This document shows, piece after piece, positions 37,401-49,705 of a stretch of 64,000 bases of DNA; within the stretch, counting starts at the first letter, position 1, and the number at the start of each line of letters is the position of its first letter. Source of the stretch: Pochonia chlamydosporia 170 (lineage: Eukaryota > Ascomycota > Sordariomycetes > Hypocreales > Clavicipitaceae); assembly GCF_001653235.2 (NCBI RefSeq), contig NC_035791.1, positions 1,612,001 to 1,676,000 of the forward strand. Reading direction: 5' to 3'. Position numbers and translations under genes: made by a program. The notes beneath the pieces are model-generated. The model searched no databases, had not been told where the DNA came from, and saw nothing but the letters and a program-made list of their open reading frames with translations.

Positions 37401-40400
37401 AGAAGTGAAGTGGCACGTAATGACGCTGCCAATATTATTGGAAAGCAAGCCTAGATTCTGCTGCCAAGCGTTGCAGTGTGCACCTCCTGACCACCCAGAC
37501 CGGGTTACTCTATCCAGTTGCTGGGTAGTTTGCAGCAGAGAGATGGGGTCCATGGGTTCTGTAGATGATGTGTTGCATCCAGCATGCATTCCTGTTCGTG
37601 AGCATTTGTCGTCATACCACATTTGCTCGCATGGCATAAAAGCATCAATGGCAACGGACAGCCTGTCATGTCGATAGCTCGTGTTTGTTGCGAAATCTTA
37701 ACGCCCAATCCAGCGCCATGTGCGGTCTTGGCGCACTCTTTTGCATGTCTCAGCCATTTCGAGATGCTAGTCACGATGGACAAATCTGCGAGGTGACCCA
37801 AATATGCGAATGGCTTACAGCCGGAAGCACCGTCGTCATAACCGGCGGGAACAGGCGTAAGGGGTGGCCGCCATGTACGGGTCTTGGCGTGACTTGTGCA
37901 GTTGAAGGAGCAGGTGGATCGAGGATGATCCCCCAAGATGTTGCTGTTTGCCCGGATAGAGAACTTGACCTGTTGCCTGGCCCGAGGTTGACCTTCTGGT
38001 GCTGTGTCTGGTCAACTGGAGACCTTCCTGTTGCAGCAACTTACAAAACACGCGCTCCTGTTGCACTTTGGTGAACCTTGCAATATGATATGCAGATTGA
38101 GGGTCGCCTTTGCAAATCTGAGCATTCCGGCAAGATGGTCCGCCGCTAGAAATAGCACATATGTGCATACATATTCCAGACAACAGACTCCGCTTGCTGA
38201 CAGAAAAGGCGGACTGACAAGCGACAGGGCTTGTCAGATGCCAGCATTCTCAAAGTGGCGCTTTTGTGATTCTCCCACGACAAGGTATGGTAGGATATGC
38301 CTCATACCTGCTGAATGTTTTGTTTGTGGCCAAAGGGCATTTGCATGTGTTAGCGCCTACTTCATGGAGGGAGCGCAGATTTGTGGCGTCGAAAAGCCGT
38401 GTCCAAGGGCAATATTCGTGCGACATGGCTGCGAATGGCCCCAGGAGACGCCTCCACCAGTCGCAACACAAGCACCAGTTGACGTTTGTTCGAGAACAAC
38501 CATGTGTCGGCCGAAAAGCTCCTGTGTAATTGTCGAGAGCCAGGAAGAAAATTGACCCAATGGCCAAGTGCAATTCTTCCGGGGAAAAAAAAAAAAAAAA
38601 GGACCTGAGGGCCATATCCGTGATTTCCAAGCAATTGTGCCCAGGCCTTGGCGGTGCTGCGGTCCGACTTAAATGAATGCTACTTTGAAGACGAAAGGAC
38701 ACCTCTAATGACACCTCAAAAGACATACGTACATACGAACACAAGTACAGTAGCCAGCAGCCAGGCAAGACATTGAATCCTGCAATAAAAACAATACTCC
38801 GTAGAGCTGGCAAGATGGGCTGACGCTTGCCTGTGGTTGGAAGAGGGGTGTTTGACTGTAGGACCAGCATTTGCATTGGTGTTAAAGCCATCCCAGCTTT
38901 CTGCAGAGAAACAAATCAAGACGAGGACCAAGTGGGAGGAAGTCAAAAGGCCCGTTTGTCAGGTGGACTTCGGATTCGTGCCGAGGGCATCGGGAGGCCA
39001 GACTGGGAATGGCACTGAAAATGGGTGGGATTGATCAAATCAATGTGATGGGTGATGAGGATGCACGATGCGTCCCACCAAGTTTGGATTGGATGCCAAG
39101 GGACTGGAAGGCTCTTTCTCTGGGGAGTTGTGAGTTCGTTGTCTCGCGACCCGCGGCCCACAGTGCGCAAACAGTACGAGCTCTGTTTGTCGTGTGTTGC
39201 CCGCTTTCGGTGTCGGTATTGCGATTCAGGATCATTCAACCACCTAGAGGCAAAAGACACCTAGGCTGTCGGCCGTTGCGCCCCGGTGCTTTCCGACAGC
39301 TGATGGGGCAACAAAAAAAAAAAAGCCTGCTGGCTGGACACAAAGACGCTAGCCAGTGGCTCTGAAGGGGCCAATGGCACTGACCGTGTTTGAAGGCACT
39401 TGATCAAATTGGCGTGACCACCCACGAAAACCCCCCATTCTTTTGGCTAGTCAATTATTTGTAACGTTTCGTGCAAATCGCACTGTGCTGTACCTGCCGC
39501 GTCCTACTCCAGAGAGTCTGGCTCGGTCAACATTCGGACAACGTCAAGCCGACAATTGGACAGTGTCTGACAATGTGGTACCAGACAGTACATACGTGAC
39601 CCTTTGAATGCTGGATCAACATTGGATCATCGTCATACCGCCTGTCTTCAGCAATGCGAAGCCCTGAGTCTTGCACGGAACACACCCAATTTCTCGTTTC
39701 GGTTGGGATGACCCGCTCTCACAGGTATCCTTTTCAGAACGGAAGAGCCCAGCCTGTTTTGACAGTACAACCACTGTACGTACTCAGTACCCTGACACCA
39801 CTTGGGATGACCATCAGTAGTGCGGTACTGGTACAGACCAGTTGGTCAATTGCCCCTTTGTCAGCCCTCGGTTCGACTTACGCCTGCAACTTCAGCTATG
39901 GACTAAGCACGGCAAACCTTGCCTTTCGATGGTTGATAGTCAATGCAGATGCATTGCGGCATTGAAAAGGGCCTGCCAGGCGCAGCACAGTCCTTGTGGT
40001 AATGATTTCGGCGGCGGATCTCGTAGCAAATTGATGGGATTGCGCCCTGCTGGCATAATAGATCTAAGCAAAGCACTTTCGGGGCCAACGCGGTCTGTGG
40101 GCTGAGCCACGACGTGTACAGTGGTTGTTCTTTGCCGGAACAAACCTGGTTGCGTCCGCGTTGATTGTCTATTTGCCATGCGTCAGTCATCCGCCTGGCC
40201 CCTCTCACCCCATTGTCCTAGCGTTTGTCGCTCCTCAGGTCCTCCATTCAACATGAGTCTCGCAAACCGCACTGTTTGACGACACGGCTTACAAGTACCA
40301 GACCCAGAAAGTGCTGAAATGATCTAGCCCTGGTCCACAGTGTTATTAAACTTTTTCGCTCAGTCTCTGCCGCAACAGACCAGACGAGAAAAAGCTAGAG

Positions 40401-41659
40401 ACCACTGACTCCTCATGCTCCACCTCGCCTTGCGGCTTTTGATCTGTGCAGACACCAGACACTTGACGAGGGCTGGTTTGACCGCACCCAGCAAGTACTC
40501 CGTACACAGAACCCAGAACTCAGAGTAGCAGCAAGCCCCCCAGCCAAGCCGGTCGCCCCTTCCTCTACTTTTGCGACTTGCACCAGACTCTGGCCTTGGT
40601 TGGCCCACCCATCAATATATTCCCTGGGGCCGCTCCAAACACCACCCTCTTCTTATTTCTCACATTGTCTGGTTACAGCTATTGCCTCTTGTACAAATTT
40701 CCTGTCGGATTTATCTGACGCTTCGTCAGTTCTGCGTCTTGGCCACGCTTTGCCCATTGGGCATCTGCAGCCTGCGTTTCACTCTGGCTGCCGCCTCGAC
40801 GTTTGACTCGTGAGGATCAACGATCAGCAACGTCGCAGTGCTTCGAGTTACAGTTAGCTGTGGTCTCACCTTTATTTGTCCGAGGGTCCCCTGTGTATTA
40901 CCAACACCCTGACCAACCGACCGGACTCTTCAGCGCTAACAACTCGACGCAACAACACTGCCTCTCTGCTGGGACCGTCATCCTTTTCCCTATACCAACC
41001 ACGCCACCCTGCGACAAACGTCATCTGGAATCCGCCAAGCACTCTAGTACGACCAAGTCCTTCATCTCACCAACAACACGCCACTGGAACCTTGACCCAA
41101 ACAGAATCGTTCTTAAATTGTTTTTTCCACCATCATCGCTGTGCTTGTGAGGTAACCTTGCATCTCACATCTCACTAGGAAAACAAGAAAGGGAATCGAG
41201 TTACAACGCATCCCTCTGTGTCGTATAGTTTCACCGACGACAATCCTCCCTCCACTCGATTCGTATATACTTGGCTCTTCTACGTCTGAGACTATGTTTG
41301 CTTTCCGGTTATAGCACTGTGGTCCTAAGGACCACCAGAATTTCCACTTTCGACATTGAGTCTAGAAAGTCTACAGGTCTGCATTAGATTGTAGACTTCG
41401 CCTGCGCGAGACAACTCAACACTCGTCTCCAACAAGCAGAAATCCGTTGCATACCAACTCCCTGGTTGTTTTACAGAAGGAACCTTTGGGTACATTCCCC
41501 TCAGTTTTGATCCCGGTGTTATCGTTTCGAAGCCTCAGAAAAACATACGACCAGCCATCACAACCCTATAAATCTCGACAAGAACAAACCTTACACCAGG
41601 CTCACGACATAATCGCTTACCTTCCTATTTTCTAACATATTTCTCTATCCATTCTCAAC
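34425..41659. other. 7.2 kb gene-poor block
   Basis: Starts with the ATP synthase delta promoter and ends with the DUF2457 gene promoter and probable long leader (about 40800-41659, pyrimidine-rich). Between them I find no gene. The longest ATG frame (minus strand, 38250-38891) contains a poly-Phe run made by an A16 tract and no recognisable motif. TACTCCGTA occurs at 38795 and 40496. A-runs lie at 38585-38600 and 39312-39323. Confidence 0.55.
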
Positions 41660-43738
41660 ATGGCTTTTACACCGCCGACCTCACAGGCTCCTGCCTGGGT
41701 ATCTCTGACGTCCGAGGAGGCTGAGGATGTCGACGAGCCACCCGAGTTCAATCGGAAGTTTGAGAGAACCGCTGTTCGACCGGCCCAGGACCAATCGTCA
41801 CTTCTTACCAAGGCCATTATGGCTGAACCAGAAGAGACTCCATCACATCATGCACCCTCCATTCTTTTGAGCAGCCAACGGCGACGATCCATGACCAGCA
41901 ATGTCAGCATTGCTTCAACTGCCGACCTAACCAGTGATACTGGTATGACGAGCCCATGTCGCACGAATACCCCTAGCCCTCCAATTCCTGAGATGGCTGC
42001 GCTGAGACTGCACCACGATGTTGTTCTCTCCGAGAACAAACATGTTCCCACCACTGCTGCTACTCAGCCTCCGAAGAAACGATGCATCCAATTTGCATGT
42101 GCTGCTAAACCACCTGTGCTGCAAGCGGAGCCCATGGTCAAGGCACCATCTGCAGAGCAAGCTCCTCGACGGCCATCAATAAAATTCGCTTGCCCGGAGA
42201 GACCAGCATCGACACAGAACACGCCACCACGGCAGATACCTGATCCCGGTGCACACCCATCGCTACCTACGAATCCCGAGTCGCCCTCAACCCCCAAAAA
42301 GACTTCTGCTTTATCTGCTGCTCTCCACACATCACCACGATCATCTGGCATACGTCGACTGTCGAACAAGCCCCCTCTTTCTCGCCCTAAGTTTCTCCGT
42401 GCCAATTCCAAGGACCTTGTTAAGGATAGCTCTCAATTCCATGAGTTTGCAAGCGGTACAGCTCGCGAAGAAGATTGGATTAGGCAACCTTCAGCGACTG
42501 TAAATAAGCTTACCATCCATGATACTCTGACCAAAGAGAACCATTTCCGTCGTCTTGGAGCCGAAGCCGAAGAAGAAGCCGAGCTGGAAGAAGAGGAGGA
42601 TGAGGCTATTTCAGAGGAAGAGGAAGAAGATGATGAAGACGACAATGAGGATGCCTCTGAGGAAGATGGCGAGGAAGATTTCGAAGAAGATTCTGATGGC
42701 TATCACACCGACTCTGAAACGGGTTTCGCCGACTCTGACGAAGAAGATGAGGAGGACGAGAACATGATTCTTTGGACTCCTAGCCATGCCACTGCTCGAC
42801 AGAACAAGATCATTCCCCCTGTTCGACGACCATCCCTGAATGAGCCCCAGTCTGACTCCTCAATCGCCAGTCGTGCCAGCCGATCAAGCATTCGACGAGC
42901 CAAAGCTAGGCGTATCAAGGTTGAATCGGACGCTCCAGATCTTCCAGACAGTACTGATTTTGTCTGTGGCACACTGGATGAGGATAGACCTTTGGAAGAA
43001 GCCTATCTTTCTTGCCTCGCGGCTCGTAGAAATGAGAAATTGCGAGTCATCCCACAGGATATCGATCCCAGCTTCCCAGCCTCTGATCCTGACGACGACG
43101 ACGAGGAAGAACTTTACAATCCTGTTCACCACGACAGTGATGAGGACGTCTGGGTGCAAGGCCATATGGAAGACCTGCATCATGGCCAGGAACGCTCCAG
43201 GAGACGAAGAAAAAGCGAACAAGCATCGCCACGCAAGTATCGCTCTCCGCCCCCAAGACGACATCACTCCCCTGCGCCTAAGGTCCGAGGTCGCTCCCCG
43301 AAGCCCTTGTTTGGCCGACATTCTCCCAAGAGGATGCGATCTCCTGCACCAAAGGCAATGAATACCCCACTACAGACTCCGCGTCAAGGTGCTCATGTGC
43401 AATTCCACTTGGCTGGTAGACCAGGCATGACCCAAACCAAGTCTCTACCTCGCCAACCTGCTCTTTTCGCTGTTATGAAGAGCTGCAAGCCAGTCAAGCA
43501 TCAACACCAACATGATGCCGACTGCCATCTTCGGGGAGCCATTGACATCGTCAAGGGTCTTGAGCGCAAGCGCCAACGCCGCAAGGAAAAGTTCTTCCAA
43601 AAATACTGCAACCGCGCAAGACGTGGCCAAATCCCAGAACGCAAGCCTCAGCCTGGCCGAGGTGCAGAGCGGATGAAGGAGCTTGGTCTACTCATGGCTG
43701 GCAAAAAGGAACAGGGCAATTATGTCATGTCTATCTAA
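41660..43738 (+). CDS. DUF2457 family protein
   Basis: Intronless, 692 residues, most similar in layout to the fungal DUF2457 family, whose function is not known to me. The N-terminus is MAFTPPTSQAPAWVSLTSEE. Two short related motifs, CIQFACAAKPP and SIKFACPERPA, lie at about 140-175. A Ser/Pro region follows, then an extremely acidic stretch at about 298-370 rich in Glu/Asp, an SSIRRAKARRIK basic patch, and a second short acidic run near 475-485. A Ser/Pro/Arg-rich segment precedes a basic C-terminus with ERKRQRRKEKFFQKYCNRA. Alternating acidic and basic blocks suggest a nuclear or chromatin or RNA-associated role, which is inference only. ATG 41660 is preceded by a long pyrimidine-rich leader. 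Codon use is even, without the C-to-G drift seen in neighbours. Confidence 0.72.
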   Translation: MAFTPPTSQAPAWVSLTSEEAEDVDEPPEFNRKFERTAVRPAQDQSSLLTKAIMAEPEETPSHHAPSILLSSQRRRSMTSNVSIASTADLTSDTGMTSPCRTNTPSPPIPEMAALRLHHDVVLSENKHVPTTAATQPPKKRCIQFACAAKPPVLQAEPMVKAPSAEQAPRRPSIKFACPERPASTQNTPPRQIPDPGAHPSLPTNPESPSTPKKTSALSAALHTSPRSSGIRRLSNKPPLSRPKFLRANSKDLVKDSSQFHEFASGTAREEDWIRQPSATVNKLTIHDTLTKENHFRRLGAEAEEEAELEEEEDEAISEEEEEDDEDDNEDASEEDGEEDFEEDSDGYHTDSETGFADSDEEDEEDENMILWTPSHATARQNKIIPPVRRPSLNEPQSDSSIASRASRSSIRRAKARRIKVESDAPDLPDSTDFVCGTLDEDRPLEEAYLSCLAARRNEKLRVIPQDIDPSFPASDPDDDDEEELYNPVHHDSDEDVWVQGHMEDLHHGQERSRRRRKSEQASPRKYRSPPPRRHHSPAPKVRGRSPKPLFGRHSPKRMRSPAPKAMNTPLQTPRQGAHVQFHLAGRPGMTQTKSLPRQPALFAVMKSCKPVKHQHQHDADCHLRGAIDIVKGLERKRQRRKEKFFQKYCNRARRGQIPERKPQPGRGAERMKELGLLMAGKKEQGNYVMSI

Positions 43739-44823
43739 TGTCGGCACCTGATTTACCATGAATTTATTTAAGCTCCTACGAGCGAAACCGCCAAAGATTT
43801 GGGAGGGCTTTTCGAGTTGCTCTTCAACTACCTCCGACTACGCATTGTATCACAGTTCGTATCTTACGACTTTACGATTTTCTTTCTGTACATAGCCGGA
43901 GATTGTTACTTCGGGACCATTTTCTTTTGCCCCTGTGAGGTTACCATGAATCAGGAGCCTCCCTGTACATAGTTCTATTTTCTCATTACAAACGAATTTG
44001 CATATCAGGTCAATCATGTTTTATCATTGGGCATTGGGGAAGGCATATTGCAATCGCTAGGATACCCTTCGCGAGAGTTTTGGGCATTAAGATGGCATTC
44101 AGGCGTTGGTGTGGAGTCTACATAGCCTCAGACAGCACAATGAGTCGTTTTTGAGTTCCTTTTGTTCAAACATTATTAGATGTGAAGTAATAACCTTGGG
44201 GATACGGTTGAATTGACTCGTTGGTTGACGTGGCATATGAGCAAAGCCAAGGGTTGTGTGATGGTCGTCAATGGGCCCTGCGTGTTTGTGTATCAGTAGT
44301 GAAGCAATACCAATCGACAGACACCGAAGTCTTGGAAAGGTCATGGTACAAAGCATCAGGCGTGCTTACATTGAGCCTCGTCAACCAAGGTCAAACCTAG
44401 CCTCGGAATGTCGGAGCAACAATCTGACGACTGGCAGAAAGTGCATTTGGCACTTTGGTGCGGATCAATCGATCAGTCGGCCTGGTCTGATAATACGGGA
44501 GTGTTGTTCGCTGCGAGTTGCTAACACGGCGTCTGGTGCTGTCTGGTGTGGTGCCATGGCACGCCACGCCGCTCTCTTCGCCCCTCGGCTCCAGGAATGC
44601 GGCCTAAGAGTAGACAGTGAGTGACCAACGCTGCTGCCTGAGGAACCAGGCACCACAATCCTGGATCAGGACACCCTTTACGCCAGGTAAGAGCAAAATC
44701 AAGTGCATACCGTGAAGCTTTGGTATATTTCTGTTCGCCACGTTCACCATTAATCGCCAATCTTCGACCCTAGACGACACCTCGACTGGACCTGAAAGTA
44801 CAACTCGTGGAAAATAGCCCATC
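43739..44823. other. Intergenic, DUF2457 3' side and SAR1 promoter
   Basis: About 1.1 kb with no recognisable gene. The first 250 bases are probably the DUF2457 3' untranslated region; the last few hundred should hold the SAR1 promoter and leader. Confidence 0.55.
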
Positions 44824-45870
44824 ATGTGGATTGTTAACTGGTGTATGTCTGCATATCCTTCGCTCCTCCTTCTCTGCAGTCTGGTGCTGCCATGATGATG
44901 CCATATCCATGGCTCCGTACATCTGCTCAACTGACACGTGCTGTTTTTACCGCGGATGTAGTTTACGACGTTCTATCCTCCCTTGGCCTTCTGAACAAGC
45001 ACGCCAAGTTGCTGTTCCTCGGTCTTGATAATGCTGGAAAGACGACATTGTTGCACATGTTGAAGGTATGCTAGCAACATGTCCGTGGTCGTTTCTGACG
45101 AATACCTGGCCGTCGTAATCCCCCTGTTATCCCCGAACAAATGCCGGCCCGGGGCGATGCAATATGCCTTCGATGACGAGCGATGAGACGAGGACGGGCG
45201 ATAGCTGTGGACATACGTTTGATAGACGATGCTAATGGTTATGGGCGAATTTAGAACGACCGTGTCGCTATCCTTCAGCCAACTCTTCATCCCAGTAAGT
45301 CCCCTCTATGGCGGTTTTCGAACATGTGGCCTTTCGTGTACACGGCTGCTTGTCACAATCACGATATGTTGCTAACGTGACCAATTTTAGCCTCTGAGGA
45401 GCTTGCCATCGGCAATGTCAGATTCACCACCTTTGACCTGGGTGGTCACCAGCAGGGTATGTACGCTTGGACGCTTAGGTTGTCTGCTACTGTACTTAAA
45501 GTGTATCGGGAGCTTACCATTTCATACAGCTCGCCGTATCTGGAGAGACTACTTCCCTGAAGTCAACGGTGTCGTCTTCCTCGTCGATGCCAAGGACCAC
45601 GAGCGATTCGGCGAAGCCAAGGCTGAGCTGGACGCCCTTTTGGCTATGGAGGAGCTGTCCAAGGTTCCCTTTGTTATCCTGGGCAACAAGATCGACCACC
45701 CCGATGCTGTGTCAGAGGACCAACTGCGACACGAGCTCGGCATGTACCAAACCACCGGTAAGGGCAAGGTTCCTCTGGAGGGCATTCGACCTATCGAGCT
45801 CTTCATGTGTTCTGTTGTCATGCGCCAAGGCTATGGTGAAGGTATAAGATGGCTCTCGCAGTACGTGTAA
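44824..45870 (+). CDS. SAR1: Small GTPase SAR1 of the COPII coat
   Basis: GTPase that, in the GTP form, inserts its N-terminal helix into the ER membrane and recruits Sec23/24 to bud COPII vesicles. Five exons: 44824-44842, 44962-45065, 45255-45294, 45391-45456 and 45530-45870. The joined protein is 189 residues, exactly the family length. Seen features are the amphipathic start [16 protein letters not shown]-loop GLDNAGKT at 27-34, Thr51/Thr55 in the switch 1 segment QPTLHPTSEE, DLGGH at 70-74 with the catalytic His74, NKID at 129-132, and the Sar1-specific end GIRWLSQYV. Exon 1 is only 19 bases, so the start is fixed by the conserved MWIVNWF rather than by frame length. Its exchange factor SEC12 is also in this window. 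Confidence 0.96.
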
Positions 45871-46905
45871 GCGGCCACGAGAGAATAGGACAAGAGGATG
45901 AGGACGACTATGAGGTTGAACAGGAGAGTTTGGCAGGTGCCTCTTGGCACAGGCACAGCGAGCGGCGAGTCAAGATACATCGAGCAGCATGTGGTACCCA
46001 TGTATGTGTGTGGAGGTAACGAGTGATTTATGAGATCCAGCATTCTCTTTAGGCGAACACAGGGTCGTGTAATTCCAATGATATTTCGGCAAGACAAAAT
46101 TCTTTTCACAGTTTCCTCATCTCGCTGCTTTGTTGCTAGTCTGGGTTGGCTTTGAGGTCGAAGACTTGGCGGTTGGCGAAAGAGGAGATTGCTGGGACCA
46201 CTCCATCGAGCCGCAAGGGTTAAGATGCTGATGATAGAGAAGTGTACCTTTTTTTTTTGTCATATGATGCTTTGGATGAAGTATGCGTCCTGTGGTACAG
46301 ACTGATTATGGACGGATGCCAACGCGAGCTGCTTGGGCTTAAACGTTGTATAGATATGCCTAAAGTTATCTATTTGTAGCATTCTCATTACAAACGGTCA
46401 TCCTTGCCAAGTGTATGCAAGTGAAGCTTTCTTATCAGCGGTATACTCAAGTAGTTTGAAATCATCACCACAGTTCCTGCTTGTCTTGACCCATATAACC
46501 CATTCCACTTCTCCCGTGCTGCGCTGTGCTGGACTGGGGACGGAGGCACGGGCAGTTTTGATGTCTGGTGGGTTCAAGTGGAGCGAGTTCCCGCCTGATT
46601 TCCCCAACCAGACCCAACGAAAGCAACTATAAGCGACGTCATGAAGATTGATGGCCAAAAAGTCGCGGGGACGACCAGCTTCATACAACTGCAGCATACC
46701 TTGGCATCCAATCTTGCCTGACACATAATCATCCCCACGAACAACACGGCAATCATTTTTAAAACAAAGATCTTGCAGACTACATGCGAGACAGACACCG
46801 TGTCATGACATCCCTCTCCGCAGCTCAATAGATCAACACCTTCTCAACCACTTGCTACCGCATCAACTGCGCCAACATCCCGAGCTATCGGCGCAGAAGC
46901 ACACT
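45871..46905. other. Intergenic, SAR1 3' side and lipase promoter
   Basis: About 1 kb without a supportable gene. A T10 run lies at 46249-46258. A short minus-strand frame near 46600-46760 has a hydrophobic start but nothing to support it. Confidence 0.5.
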
Positions 46906-49230
46906 ATGCCGCCCGATACAGTCTATGGTTTCCCACCGGAAGCATTCGATACGTCCCTCCTGCCCGACATTGATCGAGAGTTCCTCAAGCCACATGACAT
47001 CGAAGCCTTCGAAAAGGCGCTCCAAGCGCCCGACCCGTTGCACAGCCCGACGGACGAGTCTGCCGGTCCCAAGTCGCCCAGGAGCGGTACCAGCTCCGTC
47101 AACCTTACGAAACGGAATTCCCAGGCCGGCCTAGACGACGGCAATGACCACAACAATGCGGATGCAATTGCGGCAGCGGCAGCAGCCGTTGGCGGAGACT
47201 TGCCTGAGCCGATGGACACGCCCATACAGGGAACCTTCTTCACAGCCCAAAACGACTGGGCGCCCATAAATCCAGCATCCTACAAACGACGCAGGTCGTC
47301 CAAGAAATTCAAGCGCGGAAAAGGCGCCAGCAAAGCCGTGGAGGGACTCCTCGGCACGCGAACCAAGGACGAGACTCGGGAGGGATACCTGTACCAGTTG
47401 TCAAAGTGGCCGCTGTTGTTTTTCGTGTTCGCCTGGCTGACGGGCCTGGCTGTCGCTTACCTCTCGACGAGGTGGTACATCTGGGTCTACGAGCACTTCT
47501 TCACGTGGCGCGGGCGGAGGGAGACGTTGCGGCGGAACATGCGTAGGGCGTCCACGTACAAAGAGTGGGTGGCTGCTGCGAGGGAACTGGATGCGTTCTT
47601 GGGACGACAGACATGGAGGGAGGAGAATGAGTTTGCGTACTATGATTCAAAGACGGTGAAGAGGGTGTGGGATCAGTTGAAGAAGTTGAGGCTCAAGGCG
47701 GAGGAGCAGGAGGCCAACAGCGTGCAGCAGAATGGGGAGCATAGAACGGCGATGGAGGATCTCAAGTCCTTGGTGGAGGCGTGCGTCAAGAATAACTTTG
47801 TTGGTGTGGAGAATGCGAGGCTTTATAGTCAGACGTACTATGGGACGAAGAATTTGGTGCAGAATTTCATTGATGAAGGTGAGTTTATACTTATTTCATG
47901 GAGGAGATAAGAGTGACTGGTTTTGTTGCTAACAGGGTGAGAAGTGGAGAGGAGTGTCAAGTTATTGCTACGAACGAAGCAGTTACAGGCAGACGAGAAG
48001 CGACTTCTTTTCAAGCATGTTTACGCAAACTTTGGTCGGACGGCGTTGTGTCTTTCTGGGGGTGCTGGCTTTGCGTACTACCATCTTGGTTTGGTTAGAG
48101 CTCTGCTGGATGCAGATCTACTACCGGATGTCATCACTGGCACGAGTGGCGGTGCGTTGATTGCTGGCCTTGTGGCGACTAGAACAAACGATGAGCTGAA
48201 GAAGCTTCTTGTTCCGGCGCTCTCTGAACGCATCAATGCCTGCCGAGAGCCAGCGACGGTTTGGCTTCCTCGATGGTGGAAGACTGGCGCACGATTTGAC
48301 TCTGTCGACTGGGCTGAACGGTGTAGCTGGTGGACTAGAGGTTCCATGACCTTTCGCGAAGCGTACGAACGAACCGGCCGTATTCTAAACGTTACTTGCG
48401 TTCCCGCCGATCCTCACTCTCCGACCATCTTATGCAACTATCTCACTTCCCCGGACTGTGTCATCTGGTCTGCGGTTCTCGCCTCCGCCGCTGTGCCCGG
48501 CATTCTCAACCCCGTGGTTCTCATGATGAAGCTTCGCGATGGCTCACTCGCCCCTTACTCCTTTGGCCACAAGTGGAAAGACGGTTCGCTCCGCACCGAC
48601 ATCCCCATCAAGGCTCTCAATACTCATTTCAACGTAAACTTCACCATCGTGAGCCAAGTCAACCCTCATATCAACCTGTTCTTCTTCTCGTCCCGCGGAT
48701 CGGTCGGCCACCCCGTTACACACCGCAAAGGTCGAGGCTGGCGCGGTGGCTACCTCATGTCCGCTTTCGAACACTACCTCAAGCTCGACATGAACAAGTG
48801 GTTGAAGTTTGTGCGTCACGCCGAACTTCTCCCCCGTCCGCTCGGCCAAGACTGGAGCCAGCTGTGGCTGCAGGAATTCAGCGGCACAATCACCATCTGG
48901 CCCAAGTCTGTGCCAAGCGACTTTTACTATATTCTGTCCGATCCTGATCCCACCAGATTGGCACGCATGCTTCACCAGGGCCAGCAGAGTGCGTTTCCCA
49001 TGTTGAAGTTTGTGGCCAACAGGTTGAAGATTGAGCGGTTGGTGGAGCAGGGGAGGAGGGAGACCAGACCGTGGGTGAGGAGGGGCAGTATTCAAGCCGT
49101 TATGAGTGAGGAGGATTTAAGGAGCTTGTTGGTTGGGGAGATGGCTGGGGCGACGACGGAGGAGGATACAGATGTGGATGGGGAGGAGGGCATCACGTTG
49201 ACTGCGTTGGAGGAGGAGAAGAAGAACTGA
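46906..49230 (+). CDS. Patatin-like phospholipase / triacylglycerol lipase
   Basis: Predicted serine acyl hydrolase of the fungal Tgl3/4/5-like patatin group, acting on storage or membrane glycerolipids at lipid droplets or ER. Exons are 46906-47878 and 47942-49230, joined to 753 residues. The N-terminus is low-complexity; a hydrophobic segment near 190-210 precedes the lipase region. The patatin core starts with the glycine-rich oxyanion loop LSGGAGFAYYHLG, then the nucleophile Ser393 in GTSGG and the catalytic-dyad Asp538 in WKDGS, Ser replacing the usual Gly/Ala. The end is Glu-rich. The intron acceptor is the second AG after the branch site (GCTAACAGGGTGAG), because the first would enter a stop. 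ATG 46906 follows a TTG-initiated open extension. Confidence 0.88.
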
Positions 49231-49705
49231 GGTGGAGAAAGAGTTTGCTTTTCGGCGGAATGTTGTTGAGATTGATACCTTGCATAGCATTTAGAATAGA
49301 ATGGCTATATATTCATACAATTGGAGGGATGTCTGACGATTTGCTGCGGAGTTGTATTTGAGAGGGCATTGGACCTGTGGCTCAGTAGAGAGGCCTTGCT
49401 CATCAGCAAGCAGCGGCCGCCGTGGAAGTCCGTATGAATTCCATTTGTTTTTTGATAGGAGGCAAGTCGAATCGGCCTTCGAGTTACATTCGCCGTGACT
49501 TCATAGAATGTTACTGCCGCAATCGCACATCACATCAGGAACAGTAGGCACGACTAGAATCATGGGGTTTATACTTTCGGACTCAGCCCTCATGGCTTCT
49601 AATTCTTCTCGATGAGCATCACTTATTAACTTGAGTTTTATCTCATTGATTTTGGTAGAATACATATACTCACAGGTCATTGCATTTCTATCAGTCACCA
49701 CAAAG
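49231..49705. other. Intergenic, lipase 3' side
   Basis: About 475 AT-richer bases between two plus-strand genes, with no gene seen. It should contain the lipase polyadenylation region and the promoter of the following gene. Confidence 0.5.

Noticed and set aside
38250..38891. Minus-strand 213-codon ATG frame
   Set aside because: Its composition is cysteine/tryptophan/phenylalanine-rich without pattern, it includes a poly-Phe run created by an A16 tract, and no motif or splice context supports it.
46574..46828. Minus-strand small frame with a hydrophobic start and several cysteines
   Set aside because: Looked at as a possible secreted peptide, but it has no clear signal cleavage site, no linker or domain structure, and a hydrophobic second half.
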